From assembly GCA_902749685.1 (NCBI GenBank), contig CACVKW010001427.1, positions 1-45,183 of the forward strand: DNA of 45,183 nucleotides. Reading direction: 5' to 3'. The notes under the pieces were generated by a model. The model saw nothing but the letters and a program-made list of their open reading frames with translations. It ran no database searches and was not told the origin of the DNA. Origin of the DNA: Olavius sp. associated proteobacterium Delta 1. GTDB lineage: Bacteria; Desulfobacterota; Desulfobacteria; Desulfobacterales; JAFDCJ01. Positions 36,057 to 44,022 of this stretch are shown here, one piece after another; the first letter of the stretch is position 1; the number at the start of each line of letters is the position of its first letter. A program made the position numbers and the translations under genes.

Positions 36057-36752
36057 TCAAGCCCGTCGAGAAAGCGGCTTTTTCACCAGGCCCAGCGTGG
36101 TCATCGAGATCGCAGCCCAGGCCGCATTTGAGCCCATCGTCTTCTGTATTTCCCGGCTGCAGTCATAAACCCGGGAGGCGTATCCGTTTGCAATGGGTCT
36201 GATCTCATCCACAATTTGGCCAAGTTTCTTTTGAATCGGCCGATAATCATCAACTTTACTGATTTGCAGCTGCAATTTTCTCAATTGCGAAACAAGTCCT
36301 TTCTTTTTCTTCTCGAATCGACCATCCCCCGCCAGGTTTTCTGTCTGGCGGATGTAAATCATGGATCTTCCAATCAGGGCATAGGCCTCTTTGGGGTCTG
36401 GGTCTTTGGTCCCCGGACCTTGATATGTTTTTTTCCGGTAAAGGGCGTTGATGGCACCACCTTCATCAAAAGAACCGTAATCCTTCTCCTCGACTGGTTC
36501 CCGGCCGAGACAGGATATGGCACTGGTCCATTTTTCCAGCTCGGCCTGCAGGATCATCATTTCCCGGTAGGCAGGCTCTTTTTCAATATTGTCTTTGTAA
36601 TTTTTTAAAAATTCATAAGCCAGAAAACCGATGCCAACCACCGTCCCGGCCCGTCCCAGCACTTTACCACCGGCGCCAAGCCGCCTTAGGGTTTTATCAC
36701 CCGCTCCCTTGGCGATTTTCTCTCCGATAAGTTTCCAGTATGATGCTCCCAT
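36057..36752 (-). CDS. Hypothetical protein, 231 residues
   Basis: No family is recognised. The N terminus (MGASYWKLIGEKIAKGAGDK) leads to a glycine-rich hydrophobic stretch (LGRAGTVVGIGFLAYEFLKN, about residues 32-51), a possible membrane segment; the rest is helical and charged, with a hydrophobic C-terminal stretch (AAWAAISMTTLG). I chose the ATG at 36752 because GGAGGTCCT is directly upstream; ten codons earlier only a TTG is available. The protein may be membrane-attached. Confidence 0.65.
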   Translation of the reverse strand: MGASYWKLIGEKIAKGAGDKTLRRLGAGGKVLGRAGTVVGIGFLAYEFLKNYKDNIEKEPAYREMMILQAELEKWTSAISCLGREPVEEKDYGSFDEGGAINALYRKKTYQGPGTKDPDPKEAYALIGRSMIYIRQTENLAGDGRFEKKKKGLVSQLRKLQLQISKVDDYRPIQKKLGQIVDEIRPIANGYASRVYDCSREIQKTMGSNAAWAAISMTTLGLVKKPLSRRA

Positions 36753-36809
36753 AGGACCTCCAGATATTCTCTCACTCCACAAATATATTAAAAGCGTGGT
36801 GAGGGATAA

Positions 36810-37070
36810 TTAAGTACGGCAAATCCGGATAAGGTGCCGACACCTATCCCAAATATATCTCGGTAAAGAATTGGCCGCCAGGCCGGTGTCCTGACCATGA
36901 AATTCGCAGCTGCGAATGGACGGAAGAAGTGATTGATAGTCACTGGAATCTTCATCCATGTCTGTCAAGCTGATATGATGCGCCCGAATAGTATGAGGGC
37001 TCAGCACAATGCTATCAAGCGGGTTGCGGACCGAAGGAACCGGATCCGAATAAAAATTGTGGATCTGCAT
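36810..37070 (-). CDS. Hypothetical protein, 86 residues
   Basis: The start at ATG 37070 has a strong ribosome binding site (TTAGGAGGTGAAAAC), so a longer open frame upstream is ignored. The protein begins MQIHNFYSDPVPSVRNPLDS and has no visible domain, signal peptide or membrane helix. Its family is unknown. Confidence 0.55.
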   Translation of the reverse strand: MQIHNFYSDPVPSVRNPLDSIVLSPHTIRAHHISLTDMDEDSSDYQSLLPSIRSCEFHGQDTGLAANSLPRYIWDRCRHLIRICRT

Positions 37071-37218
37071 GTTTTCACCTCCTAACTTAAGGCATAACAC
37101 AAATGAAGCAATTATGCGCAGCATATGATAATTAATGCGCCGGCAATTGAAATTAAAATGAAAATTCAGTTTACGAAGATTAATCTTCAACCAGGCAAGT
37201 GCCCATTTTCCAGGCGGA

Positions 37219-37605
37219 TTAATTGCCGTGAAACCGGCTGTTCCAGTCAAATTCCCGCGAAGTGACTTTGTCTTCCATTCTGCGGATACGCTTTTCCATA
37301 AGTTTCCATTTCCGTCTCAGGCGCTCGGCCGTGTCATTTCTGGTGCAACGATGCCGGTCGCCTGCCCCTTGCTTCGATTCGCTTCCGACAGATTTGGCCG
37401 GGTCGAATTTCATCAAAAGCGCGGCCAGGAGGTAGACGCCGACAATCGGCCAGAAACCGGTACATATGAACAGGATAACGGCTGTTGCTCGGATCCAAAA
37501 TACCGAAAAATCAAAATAATCGGCTACTCCCCGGCACACCCCCAATAAGACACCATTGCGTGAGCGGTAGAGGCCGCGGCGGGACATTCTGCTATTTCTG
37601 CTCAT
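37219..37605 (-). CDS. pspC: PspC-domain membrane protein
   Basis: The product of 128 residues has an N-terminal PspC domain: GLYRSRNGVLLGVCRGVADY, then a hydrophobic helix pair (FWIRATAVILFICTGFWPIVGVYLLAALLM, described here as about residues 34-63). The C-terminal tail is charged with a predicted helical segment (AERLRRKWKLMEKRIRRMEDK). PspC senses envelope stress at the inner membrane and works with PspA. I chose ATG 37605 (GAGGGAGCCAACC upstream). It overlaps the end of pspA by 14 bases, so the two are coupled. Confidence 0.88.
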   Translation of the reverse strand: MSRNSRMSRRGLYRSRNGVLLGVCRGVADYFDFSVFWIRATAVILFICTGFWPIVGVYLLAALLMKFDPAKSVGSESKQGAGDRHRCTRNDTAERLRRKWKLMEKRIRRMEDKVTSREFDWNSRFHGN

Positions 37606-38329
37606 GGTTGGCTCCCTCTCTTTGTGTATCGTCAATGATCGTTTCCAACGCTTCGACGCGTTCTTCCATTTTGTCAATGGAAGAGGCCTTTATTGCTTTT
37701 AACTCGCTTTCAATTTCTTCATCCAGCGAAAGTCTTTCCAGTTCATCTTCCAATGTCGGTTTGCGGCCGAAGTTTACCAGGTCGGCTTCGGCTTCCATGT
37801 GCTCGATGCGGTGTTCGAGTTCCTCAAATTTAAAGATTGCATCGGCACTGTCCATACGCCGCATTTCTTCCTGGGCCCGTTTTTTACGGGCGGCATGAAT
37901 GTGGCGCTGCACCAGCATGCGTTCTTTTTCCCGCGCGTTTTTCAATTTTTCTTCAAGCTGCCGGATGTCTTCCTTGTACTGCTCCAGCAGGGCCTCGTGC
38001 TCGGTTAATTCATTGGTAAGCGATTCTGTTCTCCGGCAATAGCGGCGTTTCTCAAGCAACGCCTCTCTGGCCAGGTCGTCACGCCCCTTGTTAACGGCCA
38101 GATTCGCTTTACCTTCCCAATAATCGACGCGTTGGTCGAGTGTCAGCAACTGGCGCTCAATTTTTTTACTCTCAGCCATCACTCCGGCACAGGCACTTTT
38201 AAGTTCGATCAGCGTGTCTTCCATTTCCTGGATCATCAGTTTAATCAGCTTTTCCGGATCTTCCGCCCGATCGAGCATGGAGTTGATGTTAGAACCGACA
38301 ATATCTGTAAATCGTGTAAATATACCCAT
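37592..38329 (-). CDS. pspA: Phage shock protein A (PspA/IM30)
   Basis: The 245-residue protein is nearly all alpha-helix, as in the PspA/IM30/Vipp1 family. It begins MGIFTRFTDIVGSNINSMLD, the amphipathic membrane-binding helix, followed by EDPEKLIKLMIQEMEDTL and long coiled-coil stretches (residues 70-240). It binds and stabilises stressed membranes and forms ESCRT-III-like rods. AAGGAGGAAGTACG precedes the ATG. A sigma-54 type promoter lies 40 bp upstream, the usual control of psp operons by a PspF-like activator. It forms an operon with pspC. Confidence 0.95.
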   Translation of the reverse strand: MGIFTRFTDIVGSNINSMLDRAEDPEKLIKLMIQEMEDTLIELKSACAGVMAESKKIERQLLTLDQRVDYWEGKANLAVNKGRDDLAREALLEKRRYCRRTESLTNELTEHEALLEQYKEDIRQLEEKLKNAREKERMLVQRHIHAARKKRAQEEMRRMDSADAIFKFEELEHRIEHMEAEADLVNFGRKPTLEDELERLSLDEEIESELKAIKASSIDKMEERVEALETIIDDTQREGANHEQK

Positions 38330-38367
38330 CGTACTTCCTCCTTTTATTGCATTTTAGCAGCTATTGG

Positions 38368-38384
38368 AGCACGTACCATGCCAA
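38368..38384 (-). promoter_or_regulatory. Sigma-54 promoter of pspA-pspC
   Basis: The minus strand reads TTGGCATGGTACGTGCT, with GG and GC separated by exactly 10 nt as in the consensus TTGGCACG-N4-TTGCT; only the -12 T is G and one base of the -24 box differs. The pspA ATG is about 40 bp downstream. Confidence 0.75.
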
Positions 38385-38402
38385 TCCTGCATTATAGCCC
38401 AA

Positions 38403-38912
38403 GCAGTTGAAATTATTGCCAGTTAACAGATAGATAAAATTATGTTAAATGGCGTAAATAGCCATATAGTGGTTGAATAAGCTAGAATGTCTAGTTTTTT
38501 TCGCCAAACTAATTTTGAAGCATCAATTTAGCAGAGGGGTTTAGGGTACAGCGAAAATTGAGTTGGCAGGGCTCTAAATTAAACAATCCGTTCGGAGTGC
38601 ATATGTTTTTGATCTTGCAATATCGCAGTTAATTCCTTAGAAGTGGTTGCAAAACCCCATCTATAAAAATCTTAAAGCTTTTTTCAGGTTCCAGAGATAT
38701 CTGTCGTCCTCCCCTTTTCTAAAGGAGAGTTAGAGGGGATTTCATCTTCGATTAAGCTGGCGCTTCAGCGGCCAGCGGCTGGTCTAAATCTTCTGAACCC
38801 TGACCGCAGCCTGCCCTCCGTCTTGTCCGGTCGTAGCTCGAAGAGCGGAGTCGGAAGCCTGGAAGGCGGCGGGGGGAACCGATGAACCATTAATACATGA
38901 AAGGTAAATTCC
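38403..38912. other. Gap between pspA promoter and PP2C gene
   Basis: No gene is visible in these 510 bp. A hairpin CTCCCCTTT-TCT-AAAGGAGAG at about 38712-38732, followed by TTAGAGGGGATTT, resembles a dispersed intergenic palindrome. Upstream of the next gene GAAAGGTAAATTCC is the ribosome binding site; no clear promoter was found. Confidence 0.4.
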
Positions 38913-40028
38913 ATGCGACTCGCTAACGCCTTGAACCGTAAAATAAAAAAAATCCAGGAATTTTTCTATCTATACACCCGCGGATTAAACCACCGGGAGA
39001 TAGAACTGCTGTTAAAGAAAGATGCTGTGGGTGCGTATACGTATTTAAAGGGCAAGACCAGACTTCCCGATCATCCCGCAAAGCGTCTGACGGTGAAGAC
39101 GGTATTTTTTGTCGCTAAAGAAATATTCATCTCTTTCATGATGCAGCTGACCCCGGCCCGCCGCTTGTTCTATGGCCTGGGAATCGCAGGTTTTCTGGTT
39201 GGATTGTTTAAGGTCGATCTGTTTTATATCCTGATATCATTTGTAATTTTGAACTTACTGCTGGTCGTGGAACTTGTCGACAAATTGACAACCCGCGATG
39301 AATTAGAGATTGCCAGAGAAATTCAATTGAGCCTGCAACCGGTAAATATTCCCGAATCGCATCAGCTTTCAATTGCCACCTATTCCAAACCGGCAAAAAT
39401 GGTTGGCGGTGACTTTTTTGACATCGTTCAGCCCACCAAAGACCGGATAATCAGCATTGTCGGTGACGTTGCGGACAAAGGCGTCTCCGCCGCTTTATAT
39501 GCCGCATACACCCAGAGCATGTTTCAATCTTTTTCGCAAACGAGTATTTCCCCTGCCGCCATCTTTCAAAGCGTCAACGAACTTATCTGTAAACGAATGC
39601 GCGATGGCGATTTTATCACGGCAGTGATCGCATTTTTTGATTTAGCGGAAAAATCGGTCACGATCGCTCGCGCCGGTCACAATTGGCCCCTTTATTATTG
39701 CGCGGACACGCGCACCATTACAGAATTAAAGCCAAACGGCATGAGCATCGGCATGTTTGAAAATATTCAGTTTGCTGAACGGCTGGAAGAGCAGAAGATT
39801 TATTTGCAACAGGGCGATTTGCTGCTGCTTTACTCCGACGGAGTTACGGAGGCCACCAATTCCGAAAATCTCATGTTTGAAGTGGCCGGATTGAAAATGG
39901 TGATCACGGAAAGCGCGCATGAATCAAGTGAGATGCTCATCGGCCACATTAATTCAAAGCTGCAAAGCTTCGTTAATTCCGATGAACTCCAGGACGATGC
40001 GACCATGGTGGCAATTAAGGTGAAGTAA
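38913..40028 (+). CDS. Membrane-anchored SpoIIE/RsbU-type serine phosphatase
   Basis: This 371-residue protein has an N-terminal cytosolic stretch, two hydrophobic segments near residues 85-118 (LFYGLGIAGFLVGLF, LFYILISFVILNLLLVV), and a C-terminal PP2C/SpoIIE domain. The phosphatase motifs are present: ELEIAREIQLSLQP, KMVGGDFFDI (metal-binding D), GDVADKGVSAALYAA, ARAGHNWPL and LLLLYSDGVTEATN with a final QDDATMVAIKVK. Such proteins act on anti-anti-sigma factors in partner-switching control. No anti-sigma partners lie nearby. GAAAGGTAAATTCC precedes the ATG. Confidence 0.92.
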   Translation: MRLANALNRKIKKIQEFFYLYTRGLNHREIELLLKKDAVGAYTYLKGKTRLPDHPAKRLTVKTVFFVAKEIFISFMMQLTPARRLFYGLGIAGFLVGLFKVDLFYILISFVILNLLLVVELVDKLTTRDELEIAREIQLSLQPVNIPESHQLSIATYSKPAKMVGGDFFDIVQPTKDRIISIVGDVADKGVSAALYAAYTQSMFQSFSQTSISPAAIFQSVNELICKRMRDGDFITAVIAFFDLAEKSVTIARAGHNWPLYYCADTRTITELKPNGMSIGMFENIQFAERLEEQKIYLQQGDLLLLYSDGVTEATNSENLMFEVAGLKMVITESAHESSEMLIGHINSKLQSFVNSDELQDDATMVAIKVK

Positions 40029-40232
40029 GCCCCGGGCCCGGCAATACACCGGATTCGCCCGGCCGCCCCCAGCGGATAGGGTGCGGCATACGCCGGTTTC
40101 ATTCCTCATGATGGTGGGAAAACCCTAAATCAGCGAAAGTCAAGGTCGTAGACCCGCCTTTGGAGGGATGCCTCAGATCCAGGCCTCAAGGGTGAAGGGT
40201 GTGTCTTCGGTTTTCATCCCGATTCAGAGGAA

Positions 40233-40433
40233 TCACGTTTGAAAAACAACTCGACGCTCCGGGCGGTTGTACCGCTTTTGATTTAGGGCCTCCCGGCGGT
40301 CGATAATCTTGCGGCGATCTGCATGTGACCTTCTGTCCCACAAATAAAGAATCTTTGAATCTTTACGCCGTTCGACAAAGGCGCGTTGACCACCGTTATC
40401 GATGAATGGCACCAGACCGTTCGTACCGCCCAT
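40233..40433 (-). CDS. Small arginine-rich hypothetical protein
   Basis: The product of 66 residues ends with a repeated Arg pattern, DRRSHADRRKIIDRREALNQ then KRYNRPERRVVF, a spacing of DRR every four to seven residues often seen in short proteins or N-terminal tails of unknown function in this phylum. I chose the ATG at 40433 because GGGAGAATTCGAG precedes it; the ATG five codons earlier has no binding site. Confidence 0.55.
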   Translation of the reverse strand: MGGTNGLVPFIDNGGQRAFVERRKDSKILYLWDRRSHADRRKIIDRREALNQKRYNRPERRVVFQT

Positions 40434-40664
40434 CTCGAATTCTCCCATTTTATTTTATTGAGGAAAAATCGATACTGATTTAGCCGATCGATTCATATGG
40501 AATATTGCCAAGCAGAGAGCAGGGAACTACAGAAGCAAGCGTTAAAACACAACCGAACCCACATGTGAAGCAGCACATAATCAGTATCCCAATACTAGAA
40601 GCGTAAGTTAAAAGTCAAGTAAAAATTCATCGTAATGGGAATTACCTTAAATTGTACAATATTC

Positions 40665-40707
40665 GGGGGAGATTCCAAAACGTTGGCGGGGGAGATTCCA
40701 AAACGTT
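40665..40707. repeat. Tandem 20-bp direct repeat
   Basis: GGGGGAGATTCCAAAACGTT occurs twice exactly (40665-40684 and 40688-40707; period 23 bp), with a weaker echo after it. It lies between the small Arg-rich gene and the CTERM gene, in a gap (40434-40760) where I see no gene. Confidence 0.8.
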
Positions 40708-40760
40708 CGGGAAGGATTGTGCAGTTTAATCGGGCTATCAACCATTTTCACCGGTTCGGC

Positions 40761-41429
40761 TCAGGCGCGCAACCTGCCCTTGATCGCGACAAGGCCTATC
40801 AGTGCTGAGCCAAGCAGCCAAATCGCCCGGGGGATCGGCACTAGGGCGGCTTCTCCCGCTAAATTCGCCACTAACAGACCGGTAGAACTGGTAGATCGAT
40901 TCGTGACGCTAAACGTAAGTGTATTTATGCCCGTCTGAAAACCCCCACTTATCGTAAAAGTTGTCAGGCGATCGAACCAATCATGGCTTGCGTAATCGCC
41001 GGTATAAATACCGTTGAGATATATTTTGGAGTCGTTGTCTGACGCCCAAGAGCCACTGATTTCAGCTGTCTCTGGATTAAATCCCGCCAGGTCGAAATCC
41101 AGCCTATAGTTGTAAGTCCCAGCACTCTCCGTTGATCCATCAGAGCTGAGGCCTATCCAAGCAGAATCATTCGTTGGTGTATACCAATTAGTAGGCACTG
41201 CGGCTGTGGGCATTTTATATACTGCTGCCGAACTAGGCCACGTCAGCCGATAATTCGCGTCCACTCCACCGTCGCTCTGCACATCTCCGTTCGCATCGAG
41301 ACCGGTAGCGGAAAGGTCTGTTATGGGTGCCGCCGATAATTCTCCTTTGGCAACCAAAATGGACACCAGGACGAAAACCAGCGCTATGAAACTAAGTGGC
41401 GGGTGTCGACGGAAAATTGCGGGTTTCAT
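40761..41429 (-). CDS. Exported protein with VPLPA/PEP-CTERM-like sorting signal
   Basis: This 222-residue protein has a signal peptide (PLSFIALVFVLVSILVAKGE, then SAAP) and a C-terminal sorting tail VPIPRAIWLLGSALIGLVAI followed by KGRLRA, a VPxP motif, hydrophobic helix and basic end, as in VPLPA-CTERM/PEP-CTERM proteins processed by exosortase. The middle (residues 40-190) is rich in Ser, Thr, Asp and Gly with beta-strand character (YRLTWPSSAAVYKMP, SGSWASDNDSKIYLNG), resembling extracellular adhesive or matrix proteins. Exosortase is not in the window. Two copies of an 80-bp unit lie upstream. Confidence 0.85.
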   Translation of the reverse strand: MKPAIFRRHPPLSFIALVFVLVSILVAKGELSAAPITDLSATGLDANGDVQSDGGVDANYRLTWPSSAAVYKMPTAAVPTNWYTPTNDSAWIGLSSDGSTESAGTYNYRLDFDLAGFNPETAEISGSWASDNDSKIYLNGIYTGDYASHDWFDRLTTFTISGGFQTGINTLTFSVTNRSTSSTGLLVANLAGEAALVPIPRAIWLLGSALIGLVAIKGRLRA

Positions 41430-41475
41430 GGTCTCTCCTTTTTATCGTAATGCCATCTGGGGTTTGTGAACAATT

Positions 41476-41635
41476 GTATTTATGACATAGCTTGCCGGAT
41501 GACCCCCTCATCCCTTGCAATCTATAATACATTGCTATTTTACACTATTTCCAGAGTATTTATGGCATAGCTTGCCGGATGACCTCCTCATCCTTTGCAA
41601 TCTATAATACATTGATATTTTACTCTATTTCCAAA
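41476..41635. repeat. 80-bp tandem duplication upstream of the CTERM gene
   Basis: 41476-41555 and 41556-41635 align over 80 bp with about six substitutions (shared CATAGCTTGCCGGATGACC and TGCAATCTATAATACATTG). The unit ends 47 bp from the CTERM gene start at its near side and may hold regulatory sites. The rest of the gap 41430-41835 shows no gene. Confidence 0.85.
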
Positions 41636-41835
41636 ATATGGTTGAAAACGGCGAAATAAGAACCACTTGTATGCGGGCCTTATTCAGCCACACCCTTTTT
41701 CTTTTTTGAGCGTTAAAATCATTGTATCATAAAAATCGATTTAAGAACAGAAAAAACAGAAAATCAATAAATGCCGCGACGGGGTAATGAAAGAGCTATT
41801 TCAGTTTTGCGGTCCGGCAAGCCACCGGATCAAGC

Positions 41836-41873
41836 AAAAAAAAGGGATTCCGCCAGGTGCCGGAATCCCTTTT
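41836..41873 (-). terminator. Terminator of the Cys4/H-protein gene pair
   Basis: AAAAGGGATTCCG (41840-41852) and CGGAATCCCTTTT (41861-41873) form a 13-bp perfect stem with an eight-T run on the minus strand, 37 bp after the stop at 41910. Confidence 0.9.
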
Positions 41874-41909
41874 AAAGCAAGAGAGATGGTTGTGGAATAA
41901 AATAGAAAC

Positions 41910-42842
41910 TTATGTATGCAAGAACAGCCGGGTCAGCTTTTGCCAGTTGGCACCGGGGAGATTGCCGTAAATATCATCACCCAGGTAACCGCCGTCGGCT
42001 GCCAGAGGGCCGGCCTCTTCTTCGATGACCTGGTAGAGTCGACCGATTTCTTGATCCATATATTCACTGGCCTGGTCGCCGATCATCAATTTTTTCAGGT
42101 CAAAGCGAAGATTATTGGAATGCAGCCGCATCACCCAACCTTGCGTGTATGGGTCCTGATTGGCAAGGTTTCCCTGCTCCCTCAGGTCCGAATTAATGTC
42201 AGTGACCACGCCGCTGATCGGAGATTGTATGCGGGCGGTGTTGGATTTTCGGTTCAGCAGAATATCACCACGGTCCTGCTCCACCGTTTTTCCCATCAAC
42301 GGGGCTTCAATTCGATCCAGCGGTCCCAGCAGGCGTAAAGCAAAATCATCGAGCCCGATTCTGACTGTTGATCCTTCCTCAATTTTCACCCAGGTATGAC
42401 CGCGGTGCAGATAATAGCCATGGGGTAGTTTAAAACCTTTTATATCAAGGACATCAACTGGCTGAACCACGGCATGCACCGTGTATTGGTCACTGAAATA
42501 TTGATCGAATTCGCAATTACCGCACTGGTAGTCATGGGTGCAGGCGCGAAACTCAATGCGGCCTTTCATGTGGTGCAAACAAGGTTGTTTCCAGGGTGGC
42601 AGCTCTCTTAAGCGGTCTTTCCAGAAGATGATCTTGCCGCTCTTGGCGGTGGGTGTTTTACCCTGACCCTGGTGCAGGAAGCGCCTGTTTTCACTTGCCA
42701 CACGCCGCAAGGCCCGGTCAAACTGGCAGGCCTCACAATGATAGTCGATCTCACAGTCCTTGCGTCGAACCACGCCGGCCTGCTGCCAAATGCAGGAATG
42801 TTGACTTTCGGAATTAGAATTTTTCAAGCGTGATGAATCCAT
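41910..42842 (-). CDS. Duplicated Cys4 motif protein with glycine-cleavage-H-like domain (paralogue B)
   Basis: The 310-residue protein has two Cys4 motifs with identical spacing C-x12-C-x5-C-x2-C (C17/30/36/39 and C88/101/107/110), each ending in a C-x-FD, and a C-terminal domain (about 140-270) like the glycine cleavage H protein: HRGHTWVKIEEGSTVRIGLD, then SPISGVVTDINSDL and ANQDPYTQGWVMRL. In H protein a lysine eight residues before the conserved P of SP-x-SG carries lipoate; here that position is Ser, with a Lys one residue earlier. A helical tail follows. It lies 116 bp downstream of its paralogue on the same strand and before a strong terminator. The role is unknown; electron or metal handling through the Cys4 sites is only a guess. 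Confidence 0.85.
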   Translation of the reverse strand: MDSSRLKNSNSESQHSCIWQQAGVVRRKDCEIDYHCEACQFDRALRRVASENRRFLHQGQGKTPTAKSGKIIFWKDRLRELPPWKQPCLHHMKGRIEFRACTHDYQCGNCEFDQYFSDQYTVHAVVQPVDVLDIKGFKLPHGYYLHRGHTWVKIEEGSTVRIGLDDFALRLLGPLDRIEAPLMGKTVEQDRGDILLNRKSNTARIQSPISGVVTDINSDLREQGNLANQDPYTQGWVMRLHSNNLRFDLKKLMIGDQASEYMDQEIGRLYQVIEEEAGPLAADGGYLGDDIYGNLPGANWQKLTRLFLHT

Positions 42843-42958
42843 GGTACTCCCCTTCAGGTATTGTTATGCATTGCATAGGGCTTGGGGCTGAGGGCATATA
42901 GTAATTGTTCGTGATCCGATCTCTTTGCACTCTGCTCCATGCGAATCCCTGTAGGATT

Positions 42959-43957
42959 TTATGTCTTCAAAAACGTCTTGGTCAGATTGTTCCAACCGAT
43001 ATCGGGCAGATTACCGTAAATATCGCTTGCCAGATAACCACCGTCAGCCGCCAGGGGACCGGCAACATCTTCGATCATGTTTTCCAGATTGCCGACTTCC
43101 TGATTCATCCAGGCCAAACTACTCTGATCGGTCATGAGCTTTCCCATGGTCGCCTTGACATCAGGGGTACGCACCATAAAAAGCCATCCACCACCATAGG
43201 GTTCACGATTGGCCATATCCGGCTTTTTCCTGATTTCAGAATTCACCTCAACGATTACGCCGTCAATCGGCGAAAGAACATCGGCAAGATTGTCCCGGCG
43301 CTTCAGTCCCCAGCCAATTTTTCCGTGATCCAATTCTTTGCCCATCAGGGGCAGATCAAGGGCATCCGCCTCGCCCAGTACTTTTAGTGCAAAGTCATCT
43401 AGCCCGACCCGGATATAGCCGCCGCTTTCGATGCGCGCCCAGGCATGCCCGTCGTGAAAATAATAACCCATCGGTACGTCAAAGCCTTTTACCTGCTGAA
43501 CCTCGAAGGGCAGACTTTTGCTCTTGGGGGTCCAGACATCTTCAAAAAACTGATCAAAATCACAGGTGGCGCATTCGTAGTCATAGGCGCAGGTCCGTTT
43601 TTCAATCCGGTTGGTCAGGCTGTGACGGCACACCCTGTCCATATCCGGCCGCAACTTCATGGCCGCCTGCCAGGTCACCTGCTTGCCTTTGGCCGCTTTT
43701 TGCCCCATGGCATTATCGTATTTGCAGGTGGTGCAATCATAGTAGTTATCACAATTTTTAAATTTTACGACACCGGCTTGCATCCAGAGGCAGGGATTTG
43801 CAGCTTTGGCTTTCTTATCAGGCTTAACCATCCAGACCTGCCCCCCCATAACCGATCCGATTTCCTGTTGTGAAGCCAGATCCTGAGCATTGCCTTTGCG
43901 ATAAGTTGATCCCATTCCGACGCGACTTCTTCGATCTTCTTGCTTCTTGTCAGCCAT
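42959..43957 (-). CDS. Duplicated Cys4 motif protein with glycine-cleavage-H-like domain (paralogue A)
   Basis: The product of about 332 residues is a paralogue of the next gene. Cys4 motifs again follow C-x12-C-x5-C-x2-C (C56/69/75/78 and C110/123/129/132). The H-protein-like domain reads FHDGHAWARIESGGYIRVGL, PLMGKELDHGKIGW and LSPIDGVIVEVNSE; the lipoyl-lysine position (eight before P) is Asp. An extra N-terminal 50 residues are charged. I chose the ATG at 43957 with AAAGGAGTGAGAGAA upstream; three codons earlier is a GTG. A perfect sigma-54 promoter lies 50 bp upstream, so both genes are probably switched on together by an enhancer-binding protein. I recognise the architecture but not the function. 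Confidence 0.85.
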   Translation of the reverse strand: MADKKQEDRRSRVGMGSTYRKGNAQDLASQQEIGSVMGGQVWMVKPDKKAKAANPCLWMQAGVVKFKNCDNYYDCTTCKYDNAMGQKAAKGKQVTWQAAMKLRPDMDRVCRHSLTNRIEKRTCAYDYECATCDFDQFFEDVWTPKSKSLPFEVQQVKGFDVPMGYYFHDGHAWARIESGGYIRVGLDDFALKVLGEADALDLPLMGKELDHGKIGWGLKRRDNLADVLSPIDGVIVEVNSEIRKKPDMANREPYGGGWLFMVRTPDVKATMGKLMTDQSSLAWMNQEVGNLENMIEDVAGPLAADGGYLASDIYGNLPDIGWNNLTKTFLKT

Positions 43958-44006
43958 TTCTCTCACTCCTTTGTTGAGTTAACGTTTACTGTTTATCACG
44001 ACATAG

Positions 44007-44022
44007 AGCAAATGGCGTGCCA
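44007..44022 (-). promoter_or_regulatory. Perfect sigma-54 promoter of the Cys4/H-protein pair
   Basis: The minus strand reads TGGCACGCCATTTGCT, an exact match to the consensus TGGCACG-N4-TTGCW with GG-N10-GC. The start codon at 43957 lies about 50 bp downstream. Confidence 0.9.

Noticed and set aside
35887..36131. Possible membrane protein on the plus strand
   Set aside because: Only the first 30 residues look protein-like and the rest overlaps the tail of the opposite gene.
40717..40938. 73-codon plus-strand ORF at the CTERM gene end
   Set aside because: It is the antisense shadow of the sorting-signal region.
41559..41578. TGGCATAGCTTGCC as a sigma-54 promoter in the 80-bp repeat
   Set aside because: GG and GC are eight rather than ten bases apart, which sigma-54 does not tolerate, and the first copy has TGACA.
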